Assembly (NCBI GenBank): GCA_963682055.1
Contig: OY821740.1
Coordinates: 18,252,814 to 18,316,813, forward strand
Origin: Primula veris
Taxonomy: Eukaryota; Streptophyta; Magnoliopsida; Ericales; Primulaceae
Direction: 5' to 3'
DNA length: 64,000 nucleotides
Shown: in pieces, positions 48,419-59,550 of the stretch
Layout: the number at the start of each line of letters is the position of its first letter
Position numbering within the stretch: the stretch's first letter is position 1
The notes under the pieces: model-generated
What the model was told of the DNA's origin: nothing
Databases searched by the model: none
Seen by the model: only the letters and a program-made list of their open reading frames with translations
Translations under genes and position numbers: made by a program

Positions 48419-48985
48419 TGATAGAACATAAAAATTGGACCCGAATATGTCTATTCGGGTATGAATCGACTCATCCGTTATTAGAGGGTACCCAATGTTA
48501 AAACCCAAAAACTCATGGTCTAAGAGAGCTTTCTTAACAGGTCATTATCTATAAAGGTCCTAGCCCAGTTATTAAAGGTCCACAATGGAAAAGCCCATGA
48601 GGTGACGCTTAAGATGGCGACATTTGTCAACATACTATGAGGCACAATTGCCTATAAATAGCCAAGTATCCTCACTAAACCCAAACCTAGAAAATCAATC
48701 TAAAAAATATAGAGAGAAGGAGAGAAATGAGAAAAACTTGTCAGATCTTAGCACATCAGAAAGCAAACCGAGTAAGACTAAAGACCGATCACCGAAGACC
48801 AAGAAAGACCAAGATTGAAGAGCAAGTTGTAATATTAAGTATAAGTGCTATAAAAAATTGTAATCCGGGCAAGAACAATCACCGAGCAATAATAAAGATC
48901 AAAGAAGTGTTCAATATTTATCCTCTTTTACATTATATTATTGTTGAAAAACCTAACGCCACCGAATAAAGTTATGACTTTATCA
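48419..48985 (+). repeat. 3' LTR of the Tat-type element
   Basis: 567 bp, matching 30975-31541 with about 15 differences. The sequence before it, GAGGAAGTCAGTGAGCACT, is only a weak purine tract. Confidence 0.93.
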
Positions 48986-48997
48986 GGTCCAAAAATT

Positions 48998-49411
48998 ATA
49001 ATCGTGTTAACATGTTAATTAGCTATCATTACAATAAAAAATTTATTTAACATCCTAAAACTTTTTCGGTTATGTTGATAAAGTGACTGTGGCTAAATTT
49101 TAGCAACAAGTAACGGTTTAGAAATAAATTGTGTTGCTAAACTCTTACTAAAATTTAGTGACAACATTTTAACAACATAACTTAAAAAATTACATGGTGC
49201 TAAATAAATTTTTTGTTTTAGTGATTAAACATAATCGTGTCAACAAGTTAATTCACTAAAAGAAAAAATTCATTTAGCATCATAAAACTTTTTTGGTTAT
49301 ATTGTTACATCATAAAACTTTTTTGGTTATATTGTTAAAATGGGTGTGGCTAAATTTTACCAACCTAATTCAAAAAATTTTATGATGCTAGATAAATTTT
49401 TTATTGTGTTA
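48998..49411. mobile_element. Two related CACTA-like MITE copies in tandem
   Basis: Copy 1 (about 49029-49228) starts ATTACAATAAAAAATTTATTTAACATC and its end reversed reads CACTAAAACAAAAAATTTATTTAGCACC. Copy 2 (49255-49411) starts CACTAAAAGAAAAAATTCAT and its end reversed reads CACAATAAAAAATTTATCTAGCATC. The DNA before each (TAATCGTGT-AACA-GTTAATT) is also repeated, so a whole unit of about 233 bp was duplicated. They share subterminal motifs with 29588-29720. Confidence 0.55.
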
Positions 49412-51744
49412 CCCAAAATCCCACAATACATATCACATATATTATCTCATTATATACTTTATCATTTATAAGAGGCACGAAACCAGGAGTTTAGCCGAGA
49501 GAATGATTGAAAGGCTAATTTTTAAATATGTCAATCAAAATACACACAAAATCTTATTTTCCATTGATTCTTTTTAATGCCAATTAATATAAACATACTC
49601 TAAATATATTATATTAACAAAAATATACTCTAAAAAATTATATTATAAAAAAACATAGTTTCAATTAATAATTAATAAAAAATAAAAAAGTTGATTCATC
49701 CCTTACAATCTCTTTTATCTCTCTCATTCTTTCACTCCCTCCTCAATCTTTCTCTCATTCTTCTCCCTCTCTCCGATCTATCTTCTCCTCTTTCTCACTC
49801 TTTCCGATCTCTCATGCTTCCTCTGTCTTTCCGATTTCTCTCCTACTACTCACTCTATTTTTCTGATCTTCTTTCTCTCTCCGATTTCTCTCTTTAGTGG
49901 AGATTGAGACGGACACACCTGTTGTAATAGGCGGCGAGGGTGTAGAGCAAGCTCGAAAACTCGAGATTGATGTCTACGGAGATGCGGTCGTTGAAGAAAA
50001 GGCCCACGATGACGAAGTGATAGTTCGAGATCGGAAGACGGCTAATAGTTGGATTTGTTAACTATTGTATAAGGTTGAAAAATAAGTGTATGAATTTACG
50101 TGAATTAAGTGTATGGAGTTAAAAATTATGAATATTAATTATGTAAGTAATGATATGAATTCTGTAAAGGTGAACTCTACGAATTAGTTTATGAACTTTT
50201 GAAATAATGGGTATGAAATTTTGGAATAAGTGTATGAAAAATACAAATTAGGGTATGAAATTTTGAAATAAAAATATTAACTTTTGAAAATAAGGGTATG
50301 AAATATACAAATTAGTGTATGAATTTTTTAATATGTTTTTGTTAATTAGAAATTTTAAGATATGTTTTTGTTAATTTAGTTTTAAAAATAAAATATTTTA
50401 TTAATTTATCCTTGTTTTCGTATCAAAATAGGTGGTTGTTACTGTCTCCACTTAATTTCTGAAATGAGTCCAGAGATTGTTTTGGCACTATATCTCCATT
50501 CAACCATGTTTGGCTACACCTTGGTACACTCGTTACTAAACATTTGAGTACTAAATTCAACCATTTGAATTAATAAGTGGTGTGTTTACAGTCTGAAAAA
50601 TAGTTCCCCTTTAAAATTTATTTTCAATTGTAGTTGTTCATATTGTTAAGTATCACCACTTAAATTACCTTATATTACAATATTACTAATGACTTGTTTT
50701 TTCTTTTCGTTTTGCTCTCTACAAAGGTATAAAAAGGTACGTAAAGGTGTTTCCATTTCTCCTCCCATGAGAATTGCGAACCCCTGCACTGATTCGCTTT
50801 AATATGTATGCACTAAAAAGTAAAAACAACACTTAAAGCCAACCGGTGACGGAACTAGGATGTTGACGTGTGTGATCCTGAATTACATATGTTAACTATT
50901 TTTTAATTATATATAAGGGTGCTGAAAGCCTATAAATTTTAAATTTTCACAAAAATATATAGAAAATTTTAATTATTTTCTCAATATAGCAATGTTTATT
51001 CCATTTAAACCTGTATCTAGTTCATCTCATGAAGCCAACACTACAATCTTGGAATTAAACCAATGAATTGAAAGCCAGCCACCATAGGCATAGTTTCTCC
51101 TGTCGACCACCACAAACACTAATTTTTAAAGGTTGCCACATCAAAAGAATTATTAAAGACGAAGAAAAATGGCAAAAACAAAGCATAATTGTTTACAGAT
51201 CAGTCCACTTAATGTATGCTTTTATGTTGATCTACCCAACAAGCATGACGGAGATAAAAAAGATAATTCATGAATTAGTGGCTGTTTCTTTTTTACTTTC
51301 TTTGATCTTTAATAATATTGACCTAAATAAAGAGCAAAGTTAAAGCATAATATGATACGCAAAGTTAGAGCATAATGACCTCGTTTCGTCACGTATTTTA
51401 GGTTCAAAAGTAACTTTTTATAAGTGCGTTGAAAAATATATTTTTTCTGTTTATTTTTTAGTAAATAAATGCTTGGTGAAAACTGTAAAAGTATATTTTT
51501 CATTAAAAATGTTGTTTGTTAAAATATGTTTACTTTTACTTTTTGAGTGAAAATGAATGGTTTATTTCGATTAATAGAATAAAGCAAAATAATTAATTAG
51601 CAAAAAATATTTAATTTAAATATTAAAAAGATACAAATTTAGAAAAATATAATGATTATACGAACATAAAAAGTTACAAAATTAACGATTTTGCCTACGG
51701 TTTCTCATGTTTTTACAAATTCGATTACGAATTTCATTTCGACA
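49412..51744. other. Intergenic DNA with CT-rich and GTATGAA repeats
   Basis: 49690-49900 is pyrimidine-rich with repeated CTCTCTCCGATCT, resembling a plant leader sequence. 49900-50050 is GC-richer but has no lasting frame. 50080-50350 has many GTATGAATTTTxAATA repeats. No gene is supported. Confidence 0.5.
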
Positions 51745-52086
51745 TTATTTCATATAGTCATCATCATTTAAAACATCTACGTCATGAGTGGTATCTTGTG
51801 ATGTTGAACCATACTTTTCTACGTATCCATTACGCATTACGTCATCATATTCTGAATCAGGGAAATTTGCGTTGTGTTTACGAATAAAGTTATGCAAAGC
51901 CATAGATATTCCACTCATATCGATTTGTTTTCGAAGTTCGTAAGAAAGCATATTTCTCAAGATTCCCCATCGCATTTTCCATACCTCGAATGTTCTTTTC
52001 AATGACACTTCTGAGAGACAACTGAACTTGATTAAACATCTACCCTGCATTACGTGTTGATGTTGTGCTCGGCTTATATTTGTCAA
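51745..52086 (-). pseudogene. PIF/Harbinger transposase C-terminal fragment
   Basis: 113 residues with LKRTFEVWKMRWGILRNM and MALHNFIRKHNANFPDSEYDD, the conserved C-terminal part of plant PIF/Harbinger (HARBI1-like, DDE_4) transposases. The rest of the transposase is not found upstream, so this is a relic. Confidence 0.85.
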
Positions 52087-53052
52087 TGACCGATAAACAT
52101 TTTATTTGAAGAACAATCAGTTATATGTGCCACATGCAGTATGAAGGACACGACATACCTGATACCGCAGATAATACCCAGATTCTACTATCGGATATGT
52201 GATCGGCTTTTGATTATACTTCATAATTCACTTGAAAAGAACATTTTTAACAGTACAAGATGATTTCTTAATATATGACGACTTTGTGTTATCAAAATGC
52301 TAGTACTGTAAATGTTCACATTTGCATCTCGGTTGATATTTTTGTAAAGTGAAATACTATATCTAGCTCGAGTAAGAATTTGACTTACAAATCAATATAT
52401 TGGATCTTCGTTATAGACACTATCAATTGGGAAAGAACGAGGAACTTTATATGAGACGTGTTGATATTTTATATGATTTTTTTTTTCATAATCTATGAGT
52501 TTTTATTATAGTACGGAGGGATGAACGCTAATTTTTAAAAAAGTTAATAAATTACATTATAAAGAAAACATTTATTTTTTCATCATTTTTTACTAAAATG
52601 GGGAAGACTCCTAGCTACTTCCCTTGCTGTCAGTGCTATGTGATGTCGAACGATCAATTACGGTTAGTCGTTACTTACAGTATATAATTTGGTAGGAAAT
52701 TATTATGAATACGTCAGGTCCTAAGAATTTAATAGGATGCAAGAACCATTTGTATAATTTTATGTAACAACATAAAACATCCTTTTAGATCCTCCAAGTA
52801 ATAAGCACACAGTCGCTTCGATTTGAAGTTTTAAACCCAATATGCTTAACTTCCCTGCAAAGGTGGCGAATCAGTACCGTTAGAAAGTAGTGCATGGGCA
52901 GTTTAACTTTTATGGCATCAGATATGTACCCAATATTTGCGAAACGAGTAGCTTATTACGTTAGTCAAATAGACCGCGAATAATCACAATTACTTTCTAT
53001 TGCAGAACATGTGACCAACAATCATGAAATGTGCGGATAAAGAGATTAGGAT
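52087..53052. other. Intergenic DNA, no gene seen
   Basis: AT-rich, carries the 3' flank of the AIG2-like gene on its right side. Confidence 0.4.
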
Positions 53053-56000
53053 TTAGGAAGCAGGGACATTCTCGTCATTTTGTTGATAGAAAGACTCGTA
53101 GGTCTCGGTCCTTGGCTTTGGTTGAGGTAATTCAAGTTCTTCCATAAATCCTGCAGTCATTCTTACAAAGGAATTCATGTGTGCCTCTCTCCATTCCTAG
53201 TAAAAGAAACCAAAAATCATATCCATGTAGAAACTAAGACCGCATTGCTCAAGTTTTAACCTTTAGAAGTATTTATTCAATAAATTGAGTTTGTTATTAG
53301 AAAACGAAAATTTTTGCAGCCATGCACATAATTTTTAAATTTATTCTATTAGAGAAGAGTACGGGGAAAAACAGTAGAGACGGATAGAGAGGGGGGTGTT
53401 AGAGCATTATACTTATAAGATTTTGATCAAAATGCATGATTAAAAAAAGTACGATTTTCATCAAAATGGGAAAAGGAAGGGGATGCAAGACCATTGCGTA
53501 ATTTGAGTAAACGCCTAGTTGCTCCGCAGTCATAAGTTCTTTAGAGGGGTTTACTACTCGAAACGACAAAAAATAGCGATTTTTAAATATATATTTTCGA
53601 TACCAAATTGTATAAAATCCCAAACATTTAAATCTGTGTCTCAACAGGTTTCTCGGACAAAAAGAACTTTTAGCTAATTAAACCATGAACCTTGTTAGAG
53701 GGACCTAAGTACCTAACTAAAGTGCACTTAAGATTAATTATAGAAGGGGATATAAAAAACGAAAAAGCCTGATGAGTACCTCAAAGTTCCAATCTCCATA
53801 TAGGTCTGCATCATTATAATCTTTCCAAACATACGTTTGTGCCTGTACTTTCTCGAGCTTGTCCTGCACATCAATTTCCAGACCATTTTCGAATTAAAAG
53901 GTTTCGATAAATATTGGAGATTAACTGTATACTCCGAGGCTTCAAGCTAAGGGACCAGATGAGAGATGCTTAGTATGTGCTCTTAAGTTCTTTTGATTCA
54001 AGGGTCTGTTTGTCTCATCAAGAGCTATTTTGATTCTTTTAGAAACCTTGAAAACAGTTCACCATATATACGAAATTTGAAAACCTCCAGTAAATAGTAT
54101 CAAAAGGTCACTAAATCAGTCTCTAACATTAACGATAAGTGGAAAACTGTGGTACGGGTACAGTCATGTCTCAGTTTACATTTGCCTCAATTTAGCTTAA
54201 CATTATAAGGTTAACTGCATTAACCTATAGATATATTTTGGATAACTAGAAATTTTTCAGCTTCACGTACCATCAACATAACTTCAACTGTGTGTCTCTC
54301 ATACTCATCATCCTCAAAAACGTCCAAAATATATAACTCAGCAGTTGTGACACCTGAGAACAGCTGCAACATATATCTATGAGATAAATAACATAGGATT
54401 AAAAAGATCCCACACAAGAAGTAATCAAAAATTCACAAACAACCACCAATTGACAGGTGAAATCTTGATCATGAGCGTACTTGTCAGTTATGTTCAGATG
54501 TTGGCAAAAATTTATTTAACAAGGTTGGAAATACAACTTATAACATAGCGGACTGACTCACTCATGCATGTAACTAATTTAGATACCATAATTGTGGGTA
54601 TGTAACTCTAGCGTCAGTGGCCTTATTGTAGGTATATGGACTAATAGATTTCTGTGTTTACTGTTTACTGTTTACTGATCTTTCTTTCCAAACAACTTTT
54701 AATGTGATTAAATTTAATTTCTTTGTAATAGCATCAAAATTAACCAGGTACCAGAACATACCTTCCCCGTAACATTTTTATTCTCAACTGGTAGGATAGC
54801 AGGATAAACTCGTCCTTTGATGCTAAATCTATGGCTGCGTGAAGTAAAATCTCAATTTTACATGAGGATAGTAATATGTAAAAGAATGTGCAAAAAAACG
54901 CAAATAGATGACGACAACAGTCATGCTCCCTCAATCAATGAAGATCGAGAGACAGCAACCAGATAAGTAATTATCTCCGAGAATAAGTTACAGAAAATAA
55001 CTTAGATATAGCCAGGGCCGGTCTTGAGGAAATGCAAATAGTCCGAGTGGACTAGGCATCCCACCGCAAAGGCAAATAATTTCCCGAAAATAAATAAATT
55101 TATACTATGTTTTATCGAGGTTTTCTTTTAATAGGCAAAACAAACAAAAAATCAACAAGGCAACCCACAAAAAAATTATTTTTTGGGCCGGCTCTGGATA
55201 TAGCTTGCTCTATCATAAAGCAGCTTAGCTTGTGCTAAACATTTGTTAGTTTTAAAAATACAGGCATAACAGTTTTGCATGTATATATTTAAGCATCGGA
55301 GATTTGCAAATATATATTTAAGCATCAGAGGTTAGCAAATATAAATTTAAATTGGCAAGCCAATGAATGAACCAGTTGCTTTACATCACAACTGGGCATA
55401 TCTTACTATCGAAGTACTGAGAAAGGGTCGCAATAACTTCAACAAAGTTTTAACAGGTCCCTACACTTTCCGTTACAACATTAAAAAAGTTCAAAAATAA
55501 AATATAAAGTCATACTCCATTGAGCAATATACTGTTTTATTCAGAGTGAATTTACTATTTTCAAACCGTTTGTAGAGGAGGGATCAACTCTATTATGACT
55601 AAGACAGGGATTTCAAGATAGTAACAAAGTCTCATAGATCATTACAGAACAGCAAAAATATATCCAAACATCTCACAAAGGATAATAGACAACTAATTTA
55701 TCCTCTGAGGTAACGGAAATGACCATATCTACCACCATCTAAAAAATGTAAGACCGAATCCCTAAAGTTCTTTAAAAAATTGAGGACTTCAGTATTTTTC
55801 AAGACAACTTCGAGGACTAATTATAACTTTAATATAAACCACGATTACTGTAATTCTCCTTCTTTTTTATTTGCAATTAAAGATCCAAATTTCAATTGAA
55901 CCAATAATCAAGCCATAATCCAGCAAAAAACACTATCCAATAAAGGAAACAAACGATCAAAGCGTCATCTCTTGTATAATTATAATCTATATTCCAAACT

Positions 56001-56739
56001 GATAAAAATGATCCAAATTACAATGATAGGGTCCATAAATGTAATTTCCTCAAACTCTTATGATTATAATTGGTTCCTCAAAACTCTAATCATTAAAATG
56101 AAGAAAGATTCTAAAAATATAATTGAAACAAAGCATCAAAAGTGTAATTTCCTCAAACTCGTGCGATTACAATCCAATCCTCAAACTCTTACAATTAGAC
56201 TAAAAATGAAGAGTGAGAGAATACTAGAAATACTTCCGCCGTTCCCAATTAATTGTTATCTACAAAATTATGTGCAATTTTGACCGGCTTATAATATGTA
56301 TCAAAATTATCGAAATGAAAAATTTCAAAACTAAATCAGTATAATTTAATGTTTGAACTATATGATTAACTTTTCATTCCGGCAATTTTGATACAAGTTA
56401 TTTGACCAGTCAAAATTGCATGTAGTTTCATAGTGAATAATTAATCGGGGGAACGGAGGGAGTAGAAACATTAGTAGGCATAAACAAATGGAATAAAATA
56501 ATAATAATAATATAAAGTAGAAACATGTATAATATTAAATATATAGAAGAAGAAAAGAGGAAGTTGAATAATAATAGTCCGTAAGAACTAACTAACAAAT
56601 TGGGGAGGGTAGCGGGGTGATTGAGAGGGATACGATTGAGCAAAACAGAAACGACTTGGTCAGCTAATAAACTGCCGTACACGAATACGTTGTGGGACCC
56701 ACCTTCTACTACTCCTTTTACTATTCCCCTCGATCCCAT
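53053..56739 (-). CDS. AIG2-like / gamma-glutamylcyclotransferase-fold protein, five exons
   Basis: Exons on the minus strand: 56739-56597, 54834-54762, 54363-54271, 53863-53780 and 53196-53053, all GT-AG with agreeing phases, giving 178 aa, the usual AIG2-like length. The N-terminal NVFVYGSLLADQVVSVLLNR contains the YGSL substrate loop of the GGCT fold. RFSIKGRVYPAILPVENK follows, and ELYILDVFEDDEYERHTVEV carries the acidic residue expected at the active site. QTYVWKDYNDADLYGDWNFE and EWREAHMNSFVRMTAGF are typical of plant AIG2-like proteins. Likely a small soluble cyclotransferase-type enzyme; the substrate cannot be told from sequence. Intron 1 (1,762 bp) holds an hAT MITE and a Stowaway MITE. 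A GA repeat lies just before the ATG, and mobile DNA begins about 60-110 bp upstream. Confidence 0.93.
55013..55196. mobile_element. hAT-type MITE (CAGGGCCGG ends) in AIG2-like intron 1
   Basis: 184 bp with ends CAGGGCCGGTC and GGGCCGGCTCTG, flanked by perfect 8-bp repeats GATATAGC (55005-55012, 55197-55204). A second copy starts at 63862. Confidence 0.9.
56233..56462. mobile_element. Stowaway-type MITE in AIG2-like intron 1
   Basis: Ends CTTCCGCCGTTCCC and GGGAACGGAGGGAG, flanked by TA on both sides, as for Tc1/mariner-derived Stowaway MITEs. The arms (about 100 bp, including CAATTTTGACCGG / CCAGTCAAAATTG) pair along their length. Related copies: 60306-60534 and part of 60600-60778. Confidence 0.85.
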
Positions 56740-57248
56740 CTCTCTCTCTCTCGATGATTCTGTTGTTTATTAAAGCCTACCTCCAATATGGCGCACGTAA
56801 TTCTTTTTTCTACTCACAAATACAACAGACCCGCCGGGTCTACACTTTTTTTCCAAAATGGTACAATACCGGTCAAAAATATCAGAATGGGCTATCTTTC
56901 TGTAATATTACCAAAATGGTCTACTTTCGAAAAACGACCGGTCGTTTTTATTATGAACTCTCTTGAACAATTTGGACAAAAAACGATCGGTCGTTTTGTC
57001 CATTTCGATCGGTCGTTTTTCAGACCAAAAACGATCGGTCGTTTTGTCCATTTCGATCGGTCGTTTTTCAGAAAAATACTTCCTATTTAAAAAAACTCAT
57101 CTCTTTTCCCAGAGCTACTGTAAAAAAAAAAAAAAAAAGAGCTCTTGGATCATTTTAGGGCAAATCTCAGATCTCTTCCAAAACAGGTAAAAGCTCAATA
57201 TTTTGTGTTGTCGGAGTATTATTTGAGTAAAATTGATAGTTTTACCGT

Positions 57249-57938
57249 GTGGTTATCGAAATGAAAAATCCTACAATTATGTGTTATTGGGGAGGTACGA
57301 TGATGGAAACTATTAGCGAGGGGTTATTTTATGATATTTCTTATAAAAAAAAATTTAAGGTATCTAGAAACACGACATACGACAAATTTTTGGAAAAATT
57401 GTTTAAGGAACTTGATGTATCATCGACTTCAAATCGTTTGAGTTTAACATGTCGTTATCCATATCTGACTACACTTACTGAGTTTAAATATATGCGATTG
57501 GCTGTTGATGATAATGAATCGTTGGAAACCATGCTTGAGTTAATAGAAGAAAATGGAAGCTTAAAGGACCTCAATCTCGTTCCCGGTGGAACGTTGTTCA
57601 AAAATAAGGACAAACATATTTGGGACACTTCCTATCTTTCCCAAATGTCCATAAAATTCCATAATACCGACAAGTCTATAACTTGGTCCGGTAAGCGGGT
57701 GTTCGGCCCCGACTATACCCCTCTTACCCCCGAAGAGGAAGAGTATGTCGGCCCTAAGCCAACACCGCGAGCTTCTCATGAGGACGTAGCTATCTCCTCC
57801 GATTCCATCCCCCCACCAATATCCCTTCCTCCTCTCGACGTCAAGGAAAAGCTCCCGTGTGATCTTCCTCTCGTGTCCCGTGCTCCGATAAGTTCTACGA
57901 TGATCTCTACATCAACCAATATCGGAATGCACAAATGA
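57249..57938 (+). CDS. MuDR N-terminal-like (PB1-type) protein of the Mutator-like element
   Basis: 229 aa. Residues about 10-110 (MCYWGGTMMETISEGLFYDI, TYDKFLEKLFKELDV, LSLTCRYPY, RLAVDDNESLETMLELI) match the N-terminal domain of plant MuDR transposases. The rest is proline- and acid-rich (LTPEEEEYVGPKP, SIPPPISLPPLDVKEK). The MuDR DDE domain and zinc knuckle are absent. The stop TGA overlaps an ATG (ATGA at 57935-57938) that opens a further 56-codon frame ending in DDNEDEEDDATSHRD at 58105, so one base may separate a longer tail. Confidence 0.7.
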   Translation: MVIEMKNPTIMCYWGGTMMETISEGLFYDISYKKKFKVSRNTTYDKFLEKLFKELDVSSTSNRLSLTCRYPYLTTLTEFKYMRLAVDDNESLETMLELIEENGSLKDLNLVPGGTLFKNKDKHIWDTSYLSQMSIKFHNTDKSITWSGKRVFGPDYTPLTPEEEEYVGPKPTPRASHEDVAISSDSIPPPISLPPLDVKEKLPCDLPLVSRAPISSTMISTSTNIGMHK

Positions 57939-58027
57939 CTCGTCGGATGTTTCGTTTCTTGCAACCGGGACAAGAAGAGCTCGACCAACTAGATCGCGAA
58001 AGCGCCGAGCAAAGGGCGCAATTCCAC

Positions 58028-58890
58028 GGCTATTTTCCCGACCTTGTCGGGCCCCCAGACGACAACGAAGACGAAGAGGATGATGCGACCTCCCACCGCG
58101 ACTAGGCGGATATCGTTTTGTTTTTTTTTGATGATGTCAAAGGGGGAGAAATACCCTCTCTTTTGTTTTTGCGTTGTATTTCTCATTTCTTTCGATTTCG
58201 AACAACGTTGGTTTTTGATGTAATAAGTAGCAAACGCTTTATTTTATGAATCATTATTATGTTGCTTATGCGTTGTGAGTTTGTGCACTTATAGTATGCG
58301 TTTTTATCTTAATCATTTTATTGAATTTGGTGCGCATATATTGCTAGTTGATTGGGTTATATGTATTGTTTTTCATTTGTGGCGATTGACCATTTTTAGG
58401 CAAAACTATGGCCGTTTTTTCGCTTGCATTTGACCATATTGCTAGTTCTACGGGTATTTTCCCGATCTAGTCGGTCCCGACGATGAAGCCGACGAAGAGG
58501 ACGACGCGACCTCCCACCGCGACTAGGCGGTTAATTTTTTTTATGTTTTTAATGATGTTAAAGGGGGAGAAATACCCTCTTTTATTTTGCGTTGTATTTC
58601 CTTTGTTTTTCATTTTCTTTCGAACTACGTTGTTTTTGATGTAATAAGTAGCAAACGCTTTGCATTTATGTTATGAATCTTTTTTATGTTGCTATTTATC
58701 ATTACGTGTTAAATTGTATGACGTTGTGAGATTGCGTATTTATAATTCTAGAAATGCGATTTTGATGTTATTATAACTTGTGCGTATATATATCTATAGT
58801 TGATTGGGTTATTTGTGTTGTTTTTCATTTGTGGCGATTGACCGTTTTTAGGCAAAACTATGGCCAATTTTTCGCTTGCATTTGATCGTT
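58028..58890 (+). repeat. Internal tandem duplication, about 424-bp unit
   Basis: TATTTTCCCGAxCTxGTCGG at 58031 returns at 58455, and the following blocks (EEDDATSHRD plus stop, TGATGTxAAAGGGGGAGAAAT, TTGATGTAATAAGTAGCAAACGC, TTTTTAGGCAAAACTATGGCC) repeat in order. AAAGGGGGAGAAAT looks like a retrotransposon purine tract of SIRE type. Confidence 0.85.
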
Positions 58891-59189
58891 CGTTTTCCTT
58901 AATCGTTTAGCTTTGTTTAACTTCGTTTTAAATCGGATGTTGTGACATTTAATTGTTTTAAATCGGATGTTTAGTAAAACGTCACCTACACATCTTGTAC
59001 TAAACATATCAATTTACGACATCATTTTATGTGATAATACTTGTGATATAAATCTTCCGGAAAATCCGATGTACTAAACATATTAATTTACAACATCATT
59101 TTTTAAGGGATCATGTTCAAAAAGGGGATCATGTTTTTATATATTTTTTGCCAAATCAGTGTCGAAAAGTGCCAAAAATTCTTTGTTCT

Positions 59190-59550
59190 GTAAATTGTTT
59201 ACAGTCGATCGGTCGACTGTGAAAAACGACCGATCGTTTTTCCACAGACGACCGATCGTTATGAAAAAACGATCGATCTAATAAATACAAATTTCTTCCA
59301 GAGAGTTCACAAGAAAAACGACCGATCGTTTTTCAGAAACGACCGATCGTTTTAGGTATGATTTCTTCCAGAGAGTTCACAATAAAAACGACTGATCGAA
59401 ATGGACAAAACGACCGATCGTTTTTGGTCTGAAAAACGACCGATCGAAATGGACAAAACGACCGATCGTTTTTTGTCCAAATTGTTCCAGAGAGTTCATG
59501 ATAAAAACGACCGGTCGTTTTGACCATTTCGATCGGTCGTTTTTCGAAAG
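59190..59550 (-). repeat. CCGATCG palindrome array in the right terminus
   Basis: At least ten CGACCGATCG/CGATCGGTCG units, punctuated by TTCTTCCAGAGAGTTCA, which parallels TTCTTCCAGTGAGC of the solo LTRs. Confidence 0.85.

Larger units (their letters stand above)
30975..48985 (+). mobile_element. Giant Ty3/gypsy retrotransposon, Tat type, with antisense gene cluster
   Basis: LTRs of 567 bp (30975-31541 and 48419-48985, about 2.6% different, TGATAG...TATCA) are flanked by perfect GGTCC repeats (30970-30974, 48986-48990). After a TGACGCCGTC primer-site-like sequence come gag, protease, RT, RNase H, a second RNase H of archaeal type (the hallmark of Tat elements) and integrase, ending at 37525. 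Then follow 10.9 kb of tandem repeats and antisense reading frames before the 3' LTR. A copia-type solo LTR interrupts the 3' part. At 18.0 kb (16.8 kb without the solo LTR) it is in the size range of the largest Tat elements such as Ogre and Grande. Confidence 0.95.

Noticed and set aside
49691..49897. Leu/Ser-rich open frame
   Set aside because: Produced by pyrimidine-rich CTCTCTCCGAT repeats; no domain.
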